Shown piece by piece: positions 1-10,702 of a stretch of DNA of 64,000 nt. The notes under the pieces are model-generated. The model searched no databases. It was not told the DNA's origin and saw only the letters and a list, made by a program, of their open reading frames with translations. The first letter of the stretch is position 1; every line of letters starts with the position of its first letter. The DNA comes from Adenophora triphylla var. japonica (Eukaryota > Streptophyta > Magnoliopsida > Asterales > Campanulaceae). The stretch lies in the NCBI GenBank assembly GCA_022495995.1, contig JAFEMH010002340.1, positions 1 through 64,000 on the forward strand, written 5' to 3'. The translations under genes were made by a program, and so were the position numbers.

Positions 1-161
1 TATTTGAATTTCCATGAAATGTGTCTTGATTAATTTTTAAGATAATATGCCTTGTTCATTACAAGTTAAAAACTTCTTTGATGAAGTTCAAGCACGGTCT
101 ACCTCTTAACTTCGCTTAACCTGCTAAAAAGATCTAAAATACAATAAAATGCCTAAATAAA

Positions 162-1758
162 CTAATGTGTTTCTGCAAATGGCAATAAGAGGATCTTGAG
201 AAAAGACTTGTCACTGTCATTCGCCGAGTCTTCTTCTGGGCCTTTCTTCCCTTTTCCTCGGCCTCTGTCTGCATTAGCCTTCTTCCTTTTCTTCTCAATA
301 ATGTTCGGTGATCCCTCATCCCGACCTCTGGTATCCTCACGTGAGCCTCTACTCAACCCCGTGTCAATGAGTGCTCTCTCTATCCGAGCACGAGTCCGCA
401 CCTCCTCCCTCTCGAGCCTCAGCGTCAAAGGAGCGACCCCTCGGGACAACCTCTCAGACCGAGCCTCCATATCTCTCCGACTGACCAAGTCGACCTGATT
501 GGTTATGGCAACTCGCCTTAGCCTCGCCTCCCTCGTAGTCCTACTCGAGCCGCAGCCGCCCTCCCCACAAAGCTCGACGTCTATCCTCCAAGGCATAACC
601 TCGAAGTCTGCTCCCATCTCCCTCTCGTATCACCCAAGTAAACATGCGGTCAAGATTGGTGCTCTTCCCGCCTCCCCGAAGATAGCTCCCTGGTGGGAAA
701 GCAAGTATATGTCCAAGCCCTCGAGAAGAAAGAGAAGCCGGGCCGGATCACTCATGTCCAATGACACCACCTCCATGGTCCCAGATGTCCTCCCAATCAC
801 TCCTCAAAGGCTCCCGTAAAGCCCCAAAGCCGCCCGGATACTACAGCGAGGGGGTATGTAGAAGGACTGACAGCGGTAATCCTCGGAACCCTCACAAAGG
901 CTTATAAGTCTCCCGAAATATCCTCCTCGGGTGCACGCAACACTCCAATGTGGTATCCACCAACGGGATGTCCGAAGTGGATAGCCTAGCCATCATCGCC
1001 TCTAGCCTACCCCGTTCCCGCCGCCTAGGCGCACCTCTCCGAGAAATCACCCAAGGGCACCGAGTCGGCAAAGCCCAGTGCAAAGCCCCGAGCCTCTCCC
1101 GCAGCCACGTAGTCAACATAGCCGGACTCCTGACCTCATGAAACGGTCTCCCGAGCCATCCTATCGATCCCATGAAATGTCTCTCCCAAAACCAGCGGGA
1201 CAATATCCTTCCCACCCGGGCAGCCTTCGACTATGTCCAAGAGGCCACTATGATAGATCCCCACGGACTCAAAGAAGGAACAAAACAGAATACGCAGAGA
1301 ATGAAAGCATCCATAACTACCGCGGTCGCAGCCTATATCCTGGAGACCCAAACCGCCCGGGATATCGAAAGGTCAATCCTATCTCGAGCCACCATCATCC
1401 TCTCACCCTCTCCCAAAGGAATCTCGCAGAAAAGATGCAAGCTTTACCGTTACCGGCACGTCTCCGATCAGCGGAATAGATATAGCCTCGCCTCGGGACC
1501 CCAATCAAGGCTCAAGTCTTCGTGCGTTGGGACAATTTCGTTGTAAGAGAAGCAAGAAACATGTCTCCTGACGTCCTAACTTTGTTGCGGCTCTCAACAG
1601 TCCCAATCGGGCGGGAGATCCCTCAAATGCCATAAAGACTTGATCTTGAAGGAAGAGTCAAGCACCCTTGTGATTTTGGAAGTTATGTCTCGCCTAAGAT
1701 TGAAGACCGGATAGAAAATGGTCTCGCTTCCCCTTTGCAATCCGACGGGCTTCTCCAT
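162..1758 (-). pseudogene. Antisense gene B of Tat-1, DUF7745-like, frameshifted
   Basis: No biochemical function is known for this plant-specific, transposon-associated family. The start ATG at 1758-1756 opens with MEKP and aligns with the copy at 10703 in Tat-2. Pieces that recall DUF7745 are a tract FWDVRR...YRFSYNEIVPTHEDF, read clearly only in the Tat-2 copy, and the block GIYHSGLLDIVEG followed by VPLVLGETFHGIDRMA (complement of about 1150-1330). The C-terminus is strongly basic with an IIEKKRKK tract and could act as a nuclear localisation signal. The reading frame is broken several times by small indels, so this copy is a pseudogene. It lies antisense to the retroelement, tail-to-tail with the missing pol. 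The family call rests on remembered domain pattern and is tentative. Confidence 0.55.
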
Positions 1759-1854
1759 CGCAAAGTGTTCAAAGATGGTGCTTTTCGGTCCAAAATATGC
1801 CTGGGAACAATTGGGACAAGTCTAGAGTGAAAATGAAATGAAATGGCCAAGCCT

Positions 1855-1935
1855 TGCTTTTATTCGTAAAATAACCAAATTCGCATTAACCGTTAGCCGC
1901 ACGGCTTCATTTTCCTCAAGGCCATGCCGCACGGC
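1855..1935 (-). promoter_or_regulatory. Probable promoter of gene B (Tat-1)
   Basis: Reading the minus strand, two GCCGTGCGGC boxes (1926-1935 and 1896-1905, 30 bp apart) are followed by a TATA-like CGAATAAAAGC at about 1855-1865. About 100 bp then lead to the gene B ATG. The same arrangement is seen in Tat-2 at 10527-10604. The promoter role is inferred from position and from the likeness to the LTR promoters of the same family. Confidence 0.5.
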
Positions 1936-1940
1936 TACAT

Positions 1941-2262
1941 TAGCCCTCTCGCAGAAAATTCTGCAAAGAACCAAAGTTGCTGCCCAAGGGAGTTTTCACC
2001 CCACTTTTTCAACCAAAACCCGTACAAAACATATCCAAGCCATTCAAGCATTTATATACCATTATAAATCATTTTGGCCCAGCCACCCCAATTCCAAGCA
2101 AAAAAGTCGCCCCAAGGCTCGATAATATGCAAATTGAGAAAGCATAAATTAGAAAAGTAAATAAAATGTAAATACAATGTTTTCGCCCCATCTACGCCCA
2201 AATAAAGCAAAAATAAACAAAGTGTGCATAAAAATTGTTCATTGTTTGTTTTGTTCCTAAAT
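1941..2262. other. Spacer between antisense genes A and B of Tat-1
   Basis: AT-rich spacer that should hold the 3' UTR of gene A and the upstream region of gene B. It is conserved in Tat-2 at about 10200-10525. The ORF across 1838-2125 on the plus strand is not supported by homology. I see no further gene. Confidence 0.6.
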
Positions 2263-4873
2263 CTATTCTAGAGACCTCCTAGGCCTCCGATTCTTCTTCT
2301 TCCTCCTCATCGCGCTACTCAACTCATAAATGCTAGCCTCCTCATCAAGTCCTCCCGGTCGCTCACGTCGACAAATGGACATTATCGTGCCCGTACTCGC
2401 CCACCGCCTGCACGTCGGGCCGCTGGGTCCCCGCCCCGAGGCATGGCACCGAAGAGTACTCCGAGGCCGATGAGGTAGACGTCGTGCCCCCGACGTGCCG
2501 TCTCTGCGCCTGTGCTCCCGTGCATCCGCCGCGCTTCGGCGCAGCGCCTTCCTCGGTAAGAGACCGGCACATGTCCTTCCAGCCCCTATTCCCGCCCGAC
2601 CACCCTATCGTAAGTGCGAGCCGGAACCCGAGAAAAAGAAGAGAAAATCTCGTAAAATCTCGTAAAATTGCAAAAGCGTAAAATCCGAAAGCTAAAAAGG
2701 GAATAAGACCCTAAGAGTACACTTACGTTGCTATCAGCGGCAAGGTGTACCGGGGCTCCCTAGCATCGGGGACAGTATCCTCATCCTCCTCGGCACTCCA
2801 TGGACCACATAGGACAAATGCGCAGGAGGGATCGGCGGGTCAAGAGGCTCATCCTCCCCATATCCCCGAGTGACCGCCAGCCTTCACTAGCTTCGTGGCG
2901 TCCTCGTGCGCCGCTTCCACAAACACAAGCCGTAGGGGGTACCCATGTCAAAATACTCCTCAGCGTTTATACGCCTCCCCTGGTAATTTCTCAATCTCAT
3001 CCTCACGCGTGGCCCCCTGGGCCTGCAAGCGATCTCGCGCTGGAGGGTCGGAAGGAGTAATGGCATCTAGTGGAGGAACATGACCATGCCGCTCGAGAAG
3101 CGGTCCCCCAAGTAAATGACATCACATGTCAGCCAACAGCCACCTCCTCTCGCCTCGTCACCTCGATAGCATCTCCTGCCAAGAAATCTCCTGATACTCC
3201 TCGCCCTGTGGGTAGAAGTCCACTCCGTCGTGCCCATCCCCTCAAGTTGATGACTCCGGCCTCACCATTTTGTAATCGAAGGTAATCCGGGTCTTCCCCT
3301 GCGAATTTATCTCTCGCATCTCCCTCCAAATAACCATAGCAGGGAAGATGGTGACATCACTGCGGGTTCCAAGGGAAGAACCCGATCACCTCACAAAACC
3401 AGGCCCGCATGTTCAAAACATCAAAAGGTCATTCTCTTATAAAAGTCTCAAGACAGAAAAGAGAAAAGAAAAAAAGAGGAGACTACCTCAAGGGCAAATG
3501 AGAAGTACCATGGAAGCAAACTTTGTTCGACCGTACATGTCCAACGAGAAGTACAACTCCGCCAATCCGGCCTCGCCCCAAGAGACCGTCCCTATCCCAT
3601 CCACATCCTCCAAAGAGTCGAGGAGGCAAGTCATAGCTAGCGTCCTGCACTGGCGAAGATAGTGACTGATAGCATCAACCATATGAATGCTCTAGCCAAC
3701 CGGGCAAGGGCCACATCATTAGCAAAGCAAAGTTCCGCATGCAAGTCTCGAACCGCCACTCGACGCCCGTGTCTCCATCCTCAGCCCCTTGGGAATCAAC
3801 TCAAACCCAACCAAAGCCCGGAACTCCTCGGCCGTAATGTGGTCTCTCCAAGTCACGGGCCTCCCAAGTGAACTCGTAGGCCGCAATAGCCGTGAAATCG
3901 GCAGTGAGTCACCGCCGCCTCCCTGCACCGTGAAAGCTATGGGTACTATCCCACTGTAACTCGTAAAGGGCCCGGACCAAGCCCTCGCTCTTCGAGGTGA
4001 TGTGAACACCCCGCCGATGGCCTCTACAAATGCATCCAAAGCTTCTGTAGCCCTCACCAAATTCTTGGGATTTACCCCATTCTTCTCAAAATCCTAAGCA
4101 TCCTCTCGCCAAAGCTTAACCGCAATCTCCGATGGTCCTCTAGACTTGTTCTCCGTAGACAAGCACATCAAAAAGAAGCGCTCCTTCATATCATTTCAAA
4201 AGCATGCATATATTCAAAAGTGCACATATTTTCAAAAGAAAAGCATTCACAAAAGTTTTTCCAGCATTATTTGCATCAAAAACGTGTCTTTCATCACTTG
4301 AAACGCGTCATTGCTTTCCTAAAGCACAAAATCACAATTCTTCGCACATAAGCATTATTCTTTCAAAAATGGCATGCATTGAATCATTTTCATCTTCCAA
4401 AATCATGTTTTCTCATTGAAAATCAGAATTTTGACCTAGTTCTAGCACAAGGCAAGAACTCCGTCTCATATTTTGAAAAATTCTCATTCTTACTTCATTT
4501 TGCGAGAAAAAAGTGAGTCATTCTCATAATTTTTGTCAAACAAATTGCACATTGCATATTCTTAGCCTCATAGGTTGTTCATGCATCTCAAAATCATTCA
4601 AAAAATCATTCAAAAAATCCTAAAATTCGGGTCAAGCCCTAAATCATTCAAAATTCAAGCAAAATCATCGGATTTGAGCAAAATGAGAATGCTTACCCCA
4701 ACCGATCGCGGGTTCGTTGATTTATGCTCCCTTCTCCCCGGGTAAAGCTCCGATGGAGGCGTAAGGAAGTCATACTTCCTCTCCGTCCGAACGAGCTCCT
4801 TTCTCCTCCTTCTCGCAGCCGCGGAGATGTTCCTTCTTGCTTGCCTCGGTATGGGATTGCCCTCCGGATCCAT
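2263..4873 (-). pseudogene. Antisense gene A of Tat-1, plant mobile domain (PMD)-like, four exons, broken
   Basis: This gene resembles the plant mobile domain (PMD, 'aminotransferase-like') family, found in both host genes and transposons. Exon 1 (4873-4697) starts MDPEGNPIPRQ and ends at a GTAAGC donor (4696-4691). Exon 2 starts near 4158 with ENKSRGPSEIAV. The PMD-like block is the tract MTCLLDSLEDVDGIG plus SWGEAGLAELYFSLD (complement of about 3550-3640), recalling the 'L..D...SWG.A.LA.LY..L' pattern of the family. Two short introns follow, the last at about 2726-2631 with donor GTAAGT. Its acceptor is GG here but AG in Tat-2. The stop is at 2265-2263 after a Lys/Arg-rich tail (KKKKNRRPRR). 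Frameshifts, stops and mutated acceptors make this copy defective. Confidence 0.6.
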
Positions 4874-4992
4874 TCCAATCGATAAAAGCAAAGGGAATTA
4901 AAGAATTTTGAAGAAATTCTCTCTCTCTTCTCTCTCTCTCTCGGCTGAAGCTTCTGGGCGGCAATGCAATGCCCAATGCCCGTTCAAACCTG

Positions 4993-5061
4993 TTTTAAAT
5001 AATCTGGAAAAACAGTCTCTAGCCGTACGGCTTCTTTTTCTCCATCTCTATGCCGGGCGGC
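4993..5061 (-). promoter_or_regulatory. Probable promoter of gene A (Tat-1)
   Basis: On the minus strand, GCCGCCCGGC (5052-5061) and GCCGTACGGC (5022-5031) stand 30 bp apart. A TATTTAAAAC TATA-like box (4994-5003) follows about 19 bp further on, then a CT/GA-rich leader (about 4915-4950) and the gene A ATG at 4873. Box pair, spacing and distance to TATA match the U3 of the LTRs in this window. Confidence 0.55.
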
Positions 5062-5261
5062 TTCATTCGCTCCGAGCGTAAATTACAATCCCGCCCTGAC
5101 CTTCCACTTGGGCATGCAATTTCCGTTATCTTTAACCAAGATAACATCTTTTCGTAAAATATCCCTTATCTCTTTAGCAATCAAGCTTTATTCCCGCCGC
5201 TCCGTTAATTCCGTTATAACGGGATAACACTAGGTGACAACCTCCGAATTGTCAGAACTCT

Positions 5262-5835
5262 AAACTTGTGCTACCTCTATCCGCGAATAGTGACGTATGC
5301 CCAAGTCATTCCAACTTGTGCTACCTCTATCCGCGAATAGTGACGTATGCCCAAGTCATTCCAACTTGTGCTACCTCTATCCGCGAATAGTGACGTATGC
5401 CCAAGTCATTCCAACTTGTGCTACCTCTATCCGCGAATAGTGACGTATGCCCAAGTCATTCCAACTTGTGCTACCTCTATCCGCGAATAGGTGACGTATG
5501 CCCAAGTCATTTCCAACTTGTGCTACCTCTATCCGCGAATAGTGACGTATGCCCAAGTCATTCCAACTTGTGCTACCTCTATCCGCGAATAGTGACGTAT
5601 GCCCAAGTCATTCCAACTTGTGCTACCTCTATCCGCGAATAGTGACGTATGCCCAAGTCATTCCAACTTGTGCTACCTCTATCCGCGAATAATGACGTAT
5701 GCCCAAGTCATTCCAACTTGTGCTACCTCTATCCGCGAATAGTGACGTATGCCCAAGTCATTCCAACTTGTGCTACCTCTATCCGCGAATAGTGACGTAC
5801 GCTCAAGTTTCCCAACTTAAGTTACCTCTATTTCC
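5262..5835 (+). repeat. 50-bp tandem array in the 3' untranslated region of Tat-1
   Basis: About eleven head-to-tail copies of a 50-bp unit containing CTTGTGCTACCTCTATCCGC and TGACGTATGCCCAAGTCA. Copies begin near 5262, 5312, 5362 and so on, and one copy is 2 bp longer. Most units look identical, which implies recent expansion, and the last is degenerate. Arrays between the antisense ORF and the 3' LTR are a known feature of Tat/Ogre elements and can seed satellites. ORFs reading through this array are repeat artefacts. Confidence 0.9.
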
Positions 5836-6377
5836 GTCATAAAGAGATAGCGCCATAAGCTCTAGCTTCATCAGGTGACAGCCTCCGAATTGTCAAAATC
5901 TCAAGGATCCTAGACATCGTTCCTAACTATCTAGTGATGCTTGAACTACGATCAAGGCTTCGATTCCTCCGGATACGTAGGTAGCCTTTTATAAAAGGTC
6001 CAAATGCATTCGACCACTTTGGTCACCCCCGTTTCTTTGTCACTCCTCGCTGATAAAGCGCCCCTCATAGAAGTTCGATATCCGACCACCGGGGTCACTC
6101 CTAGCATATCCCCAAAAGAGGGATCAATTGCTTGACCTCCTAGGTCATTTTCTCTTCTTTTTCCCCGCAAGAGACCAGCTTTCTCTTCTTCCTTCCCTGC
6201 CGTGGATCCTAATTCCGAACTACGCCCGGCTTGATTCCTCCGGATACGTAGGTAGCCTTCCAAAAGGTTCACCACTCGACCGCCTGTCACCCAATCCGTC
6301 TCTGCATTCGCCGCATCGGGATCCTTTTTCTATCGACAACCCCACTCGCCTTGCAAGTGACGTTGCCGAGGGGCTTC
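5836..6377 (+). other. 3' end of Tat-1: GACC-N5-GGTC motifs, pre-LTR hairpin and short polypurine tract
   Basis: This stretch holds three GACC-N5-GGTC inverted motifs (near 6013, 6084, 6136), two copies of CGGATACGTAGGTAGCC (near 5970 and 6240), and a hairpin whose arms are CGACAAC (6334-6340) and GTTGCCG (6362-6368). GAGGGG (6369-6373) then precedes the LTR as a short polypurine tract. Tat-3 and Tat-4 carry the same hairpin directly before their LTRs. No coding region is supported. Confidence 0.6.
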
Positions 6378-7988
6378 GTAAGTACCCAAATCTGCCTCAT
6401 GCCTTCCTAAGCTAATTTTCCCGACATTTTCGGTAAGTTTTCCTGCAATTCCCTGACCTTCCTAGCGTTCCTAAACATGTCCTGGAGCAGTTTTTAATTA
6501 AATAAAGGCTGAAGGAAGCCTTCCTAATTAAGAAAACACGTTTTTCTTAATTAGGGAGAAAGTTCTAGAATAATGCCACCTTGCATGGTTCTAGAATGCT
6601 GAGTCACAATGGATAAGCCCGCACGGCTGCATTAGCTCGCTGCTTCTGACCGCACGGCTTCATTAGCCTTATCCAGCATCGCCTATAAATAGAGCCCTCC
6701 TCTACCCATTTCAACACAACAACAACAATCAACAACAACAAAAACACACACACTCCATAGCAGTATAATCAAGACGTGAAGAACACCCTTGAAGGCTCAA
6801 GAAGGCGAAGAAGAAGCTCAAGAAGCCATCTCCCTCCTCCTTGAAGACCCAAGACGAACCTCTCCTCCTAGCTCCGTCCGAAGAAGCGAAGGAAACGATT
6901 GGTAACCTCGCACGCCCTAACCTTGCATTTTAATTGATATACTTGCTCATTGCATTCATATATCTTGCTTGGGACTTGGCATTTATTCATAAAGATCATT
7001 TCTTTATCACCCTTCCCTTTGCATGCATTAAGACCTCATTTGTCATAAAAATGTAGTCTTTTTCATAAAGGTGCATCCTTTTGCACCTAAAATCCCTATT
7101 TTCCAATAAAAATGTTATCTTTATGCATCATTTGCATATAAAGATCAAATCTTTTTCAATAAAAATGCATCCTTTGCATTCAAAACCCCTTTTTCAATGC
7201 ATCATTTGCATAAAAATCCTATCTTTATGCATCATTTGCATAAAGATCATTTCTTTAAATCAAAAAAGCATCATTTGCTAAAACCAAAAATGTCATCTTT
7301 TCATTAAAGAGTCATTTTTCATCATGCATTCCCCTTTTTCCCAACCTTGGAACGGACCGGTGTAAAAGTTCTCATCTTTGCATCGTTCCTTCCATTAAAG
7401 GTTCATGATTTCTTTAGGAAAAGGATAACCTTGAACCCTATATCTCCGATTATCGCTTAAGAATGAGTATGAAGCCTCTATACGAGCTCGACCGTCTTAA
7501 AGCGTAGGATTGATGGGCTAAGGACATTCCTTCCTAAAGAACCTCATCTTTGACCAAAAGAGAGTCATTCTCTCGATCACGCAAGTCCCGAGGGTCCCGA
7601 GGTTTAAAATGCGATGATCATAAGTCATAAGATGAGGACGGGATCATAATCCCAAATACACAAATTCCAAGAAATCCCGAGCGACAACCAACAAATGGTT
7701 TGTACGTCCGGAAGATAACTTGGGACATTCCCCCTTTTACTCTCAAACACATGCACACAAAGAAAGCACGCAAGCAAACACGATTAATGAAATCTAGGGA
7801 GACTTGCTCCGGCAAGGCACTTTGGGTGAACGCCAAACGTTCTTCCCAAGGGGTAACTTAACCTCCGAACCCATAAAACCTTTTTTTCAAAGTTTTGAGG
7901 TAATCAAAATGGCGTGGCGACTCCGTTTTTCAAATAACTCGGATGTCTTCAAACTCGCGTGAATCCAAATTTTGGGCACACATTCACA
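6378..7988 (+). repeat. 3' LTR of Tat-1 (subfamily 1)
   Basis: About 1.61 kb. The start should read TGTAAGTACCC but has lost the T of TG. The end is CACATTCACA. U3 carries the box pair at 6617-6626 and 6650-6658, then TATAAATA at 6684-6691. A conserved TTGGTAAC at about 6899-6906 looks like a splice donor in R/U5. U5 is full of short 'GCATCCTTTGCAT'-type repeats (about 7000-7330). It is homologous to the LTRs at 18965-20697 and 23479-25202. The flank after it (ATGTG) is the expected right-hand target duplication. Confidence 0.85.
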
Positions 7989-8308
7989 ATGTGCTAGAAC
8001 TAGGTCAAAATTTTGATTATCAATGAGAAAACAAGATTTTGGGCAATGAAAAGGATTCATGCATGTCATTTTTTGAAAGAATAATGCTTATGTGCTAAGA
8101 ATTGTGAAAATTGTGATTTTGTGCTTTAGGAAAGCAATGGGACTTGACATGACGTGTTTCAAGTGATGAAAAACGCTTTTTTGATGCAAAGGATGCTAGA
8201 AAAACTTTATGAATGCTTTTCTTTTGAAAACATGTGCACTTTTTTGAATATATGCATGGTTTTGAAAATGATGAAGGACTGACGCATTTCTTTGCGTTCT
8301 TCCTACAG

Positions 8309-10199
8309 GAGAACAAATCTAGAGGACCTTCTGAGATCGCAATGTGCTTTGGGAGAGGATGCCGGATTTTGAGAAGAATGGGGGCGAACCCCAAGGAGTT
8401 GGTGAGAGCTACCGGCCTAGATCTTTTCATTGAGGCTATCTAAGTGGGGATTCATATCACTTCTAAGAGCAAGGGCTTGGTCCAGCCCTTTCGTAGTTTT
8501 GATGGGACACCACTCATAGCTTCCATCTGAGCCGGGAGAGCCGACGGTGACTTCCCGCCGATTTCACAGCTATCACCGGCCTACAGCTCACCGGGAGGCC
8601 TGTGACTTGGAGGGACCATATCACGCCGAGGAGTTCCGAGCTTTGGTCGGGTTTGAGTTGATTCCCAAGGGGCTAGGATGGAGACGAGGAACGCCGAGGT
8701 GGCAACCCGTAACCTGCATACGGGACTTTGCCGCTAGTGAGGTGATCGCCCACCGCCTTGCTAGAGCTTTTGTGTGGTTGATGTTGTCGGTCACCATCTT
8801 CGCAAATTCTCGGGACTCGCCATGACTTTCCTCCTCGACTCTTTGGAGGATGTTGATGGGATAGGGACTGGGTCTCTTGGGAGAGGCCGGATTGGCGAGC
8901 TCTACTTCTCTCTAGACATGTACACCTGAATAAGGTCGCTCCATAGATTGCTTTTCATTTGCTCTTGAGGTAGTCCCTCTTCTATTTCTCTTTTCTCTTC
9001 CCGTCTTCGAGACTTTTATGAGAGAGAAATGACCCTTTGATGTTTTGAACATGCAGTCCGGGTTCTCGCGAGGTGATCAAGTTCTTTCCGTGGAACCAAC
9101 AGAGCGATATCACCATCTTCCCCGCTATGGTTCGCCGGAGAGGAGATGCGAGAGATAAGTTCACGGGAAGACCCTGATCACCTTTGACTATAAGATGGTG
9201 AGGCCGGTCATCAACAGGATGGACATGACGGAGTGGACTTCTACCCACGGGGCAGTATCCGGATATTTTGCTAGGAGAGGCCATTGAGGCGACGAGGCAG
9301 AGGAGATGGCTGACTGGGCTGACATGTGATGTCATCTATTTGGGGGACCAATTTTCTAGGCATCATGGCCATGTCCCTCCATTGGACGCCATTACTCCCC
9401 ATGATCCTCCAAAGACGGATGCTACTGTACCGTGGATTGGCGGCGTATGAGATCGCTTGCAGATATCAGCGTGCGTGGCCGCCCGAGGAGTATTTTGACA
9501 TGGATACCCCTACGCCGTGTTTGTGGAGTAGCGCCGAGGACGCCACGTAAGGTGATGAAGCCGGCGGTCACTAATGGATATGGGGACGACAAGCCTTCGA
9601 CCCGCCGATCCCTCCCGCGCACATTTGTCCTACGTGGTCCAGCTTTTGGAGTACCGAGGAGGATAAGGATACATGTCCCCGACACTAGGGAGCCCCAAAG
9701 ATACCACCGCCGCCCGACAAAGACTGTAAGTATACTTTTAGGGTCTTTCCCTTTTTCAGCTTTTAGATTTCTCTGCTCTTTGCAATTCTGAGATTTTATG
9801 AGATTTTTCTCCTCTTTTTCTCAGGTTCCAGCTCGCACTTATGACAGACTGGTTAGGCAGAACAGGGCCTGGAAAGACATGTGCCGGTCCCTTCTGAGGA
9901 AGCTGGCCTGCACTTCAAAGGCGGCGGCGGACGCACAGGAGCCCGGGCGCAAGAGAAGGCATGTCAGGGGCACAACATCCTCCTCATCAGCTTCAGAGTA
10001 CTCTTCTAGCGCCAGGCCTCGGGGACGGGGACCCAATGCTGACATCCTGGAGCAGCTGGCTGAGTACGGGCACGATAATGTCCATCTTTCAGATGTGAGC
10101 GACCCGGAGGACTTTATGAGAGGCAAGCGTCTACGAGCCGAGCAAATGATGAAGAAGAAGAAGAATCGGAGGCCTAGGAGGTCTCTAGAGCGGATTTAG
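8309..10199 (+). pseudogene. Antisense gene A of Tat-2, PMD-like, exons 2-4
   Basis: Exon 2 begins at 8309 after a clear acceptor (CTTCCTACAG, ending at 8308) with ENKSRGPSEIA. The PMD-like block at about 8757-8925 reads ARAFVWLMLSVTIFAN, then LLDSLEDVDGIG and GELYFSLDMY. An intron with donor GTAGTC (8970) and acceptor CATGCAG (9056) is 87 bp long. A second, with donor GTAAGT (9726) and acceptor TTTCTCAG (9824), is 99 bp. The last exon (9825-10199) encodes VPARTYDRLVRQNRAWKDMC, a Ser-rich tract and a Lys/Arg-rich end, stopping with TAG. Exon 1 is displaced by the Tat-1 insertion. Stops in exons 2 and 3 make it a pseudogene. The 7989-8308 stretch is the intron 1 remnant. Confidence 0.6.
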
Positions 10200-10526
10200 G
10201 AACAAAACAAACAATGGATACAATTTGATGCACATTTTGTTTATTTTTGCTTTATTTGGGCGCCGATGGGGCGAAAACAATGTATTAACAATTTATTTGC
10301 TTTTCTAATTTATGCTTTTATTAATTTGCATATTACTTGAGCCTCGGGGCAGTTTTTTGCTTGGAATTGGGGTCAAACGGGCCAAAATGATTTATAATGA
10401 TATATAAATGCTGGGGTGACCTTTGAACATGTTTTTGTACATGTGTCTTGGTTGAGAAAGTGGGGTGAAAACTCCCTTGGGCAGCAACTTTGGTTGCTGC
10501 AGATTTTTTCGCAGATGGCTAATGTA

Positions 10527-10604
10527 GCCGTGCGGCATGGACCCGAGGGCAAATGAGGCCGTGCGGCTCGCGCTGTCTCGAACCGGTTATTTTCCGAATA
10601 AAAG
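10527..10604 (+). promoter_or_regulatory. Probable promoter of gene B (Tat-2)
   Basis: GCCGTGCGGC boxes at 10527-10536 and 10558-10567 (31 bp apart) are followed by AATAAAAG at 10597-10604 and the gene B ATG at 10703. The same order and spacing occur in Tat-1. Promoter function is inferred. Confidence 0.5.
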
Positions 10605-10702
10605 CAAGGCTTGGCCATTTCACTTCATTTTCAACTTAGACTTGTCCCAATTGTTCTCTAGCACATTTTGGACTTAAAGACACCATCTTTGGTCATTTTG
10701 CA

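Larger units (their letters stand above)
1..7988 (+). mobile_element. Tat-1: right part of a Ty3/gypsy Tat-lineage LTR retrotransposon
   Basis: The right part of a plus-strand Tat-lineage element runs in from outside the window. In order it holds an antisense gene B (162-1758), an antisense gene A (2263-4873), a 50-bp tandem array, a conserved hairpin just before the LTR, and the 3' LTR (6378-7988). The order pol, antisense ORFs, tandem array, 3' LTR is known for Tat/Ogre elements. The pol of this copy is left of the window. Bases 1-4440 are the reverse complement of 7989-12406, because Tat-2 carries the same cassette in the other direction. The right LTR end cuts the Tat-2 homology cleanly, so Tat-1 looks inserted into Tat-2. 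Confidence 0.8.

Noticed and set aside
5397..5642. 81-codon repetitive ORF
   Set aside because: Read-through of the 50-bp tandem array; no coding support.
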